Position numbers and translations under genes: made by a program
The notes under the pieces: generated by a model
Told to the model about the DNA's origin: nothing
The model's input: only the letters and a program-made list of their open reading frames with translations
The model's database searches: none
Part shown: positions 5,797 through 5,797 of the stretch, one piece after another
Layout of the letters: each line of letters opens with the position of its first letter
How positions within the stretch are numbered: position 1 is the first letter of the stretch
Assembly: GCA_009774585.1 (NCBI GenBank)
Contig: VSOA01000245.1
Coordinates: 1 to 5,797, forward strand
Direction: 5' to 3'
DNA from: Lachnospiraceae bacterium
GTDB lineage: Bacteria; Bacillota; Clostridia; Lachnospirales; Lachnospiraceae
DNA length: 5,797 bases

Positions 5797-5797
5797 G

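Overview
The window is a run of six minus-strand genes, packed with short overlaps, from what looks like a Gram-positive anaerobe of the Clostridia (Lachnospiraceae-like). I base that on the moderate GC content, the purine-rich ribosome binding sites (GGAGGAG, AAAGGAG), the overlapping start/stop junctions and the frequent AGA and ATA codons. The host assignment is an inference. No RNA gene, insertion sequence, CRISPR array or intrinsic terminator is visible. The transcription unit appears to enter from beyond the right edge and leave past the left edge.

In transcription order (right to left): (1) 5755-4814, the C-terminal part of a sulfatase/alkaline-phosphatase-superfamily domain joined to a Rossmann-like domain, with an apparently missing N-terminal half; (2) 4826-2463, a 787-residue ATP-grasp plus phosphohistidine swivel-domain enzyme that would usually be labelled PEP synthase; (3) 2445-1912, a CysC-like (adenylylsulfate kinase family) P-loop kinase; (4) 1922-1344, a 192-residue protein I do not recognise; (5) 1347-622, a formyltransferase-fold protein; (6) 579 to beyond 1, a class I glutamine amidotransferase starting at GTG and running off the left edge.

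The combination of genes 2, 3 and 6 is the main result. In Campylobacter jejuni the same three unusual family members (Cj1418, Cj1415, Cj1417) are L-glutamine kinase, cytidine diphosphoramidate kinase and gamma-glutamyl-CDP-amidate hydrolase. With the cytidylyltransferase Cj1416 they make the activated phosphoramidate used for O-methyl phosphoramidate decoration of the capsule. I infer that this window carries a phosphoramidate (P-N bond) pathway in a probable Gram-positive host. Here it is combined with a formyltransferase, a protein of unknown function and a phosphatase-superfamily protein. The cytidylyltransferase step is not in the window; I would expect it just beyond the left edge or elsewhere in the locus.

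Proposed flow: glutamine is phosphorylated on its amide nitrogen (gene 2); a missing enzyme adds CMP; gene 6 removes glutamate to leave cytidine diphosphoramidate; gene 3 phosphorylates the 3'-hydroxyl. The product would then be moved to a glycan or another acceptor. Genes 1, 4 and 5 may prepare the acceptor, carry out transfer or modify the product, but the sequence does not show which.
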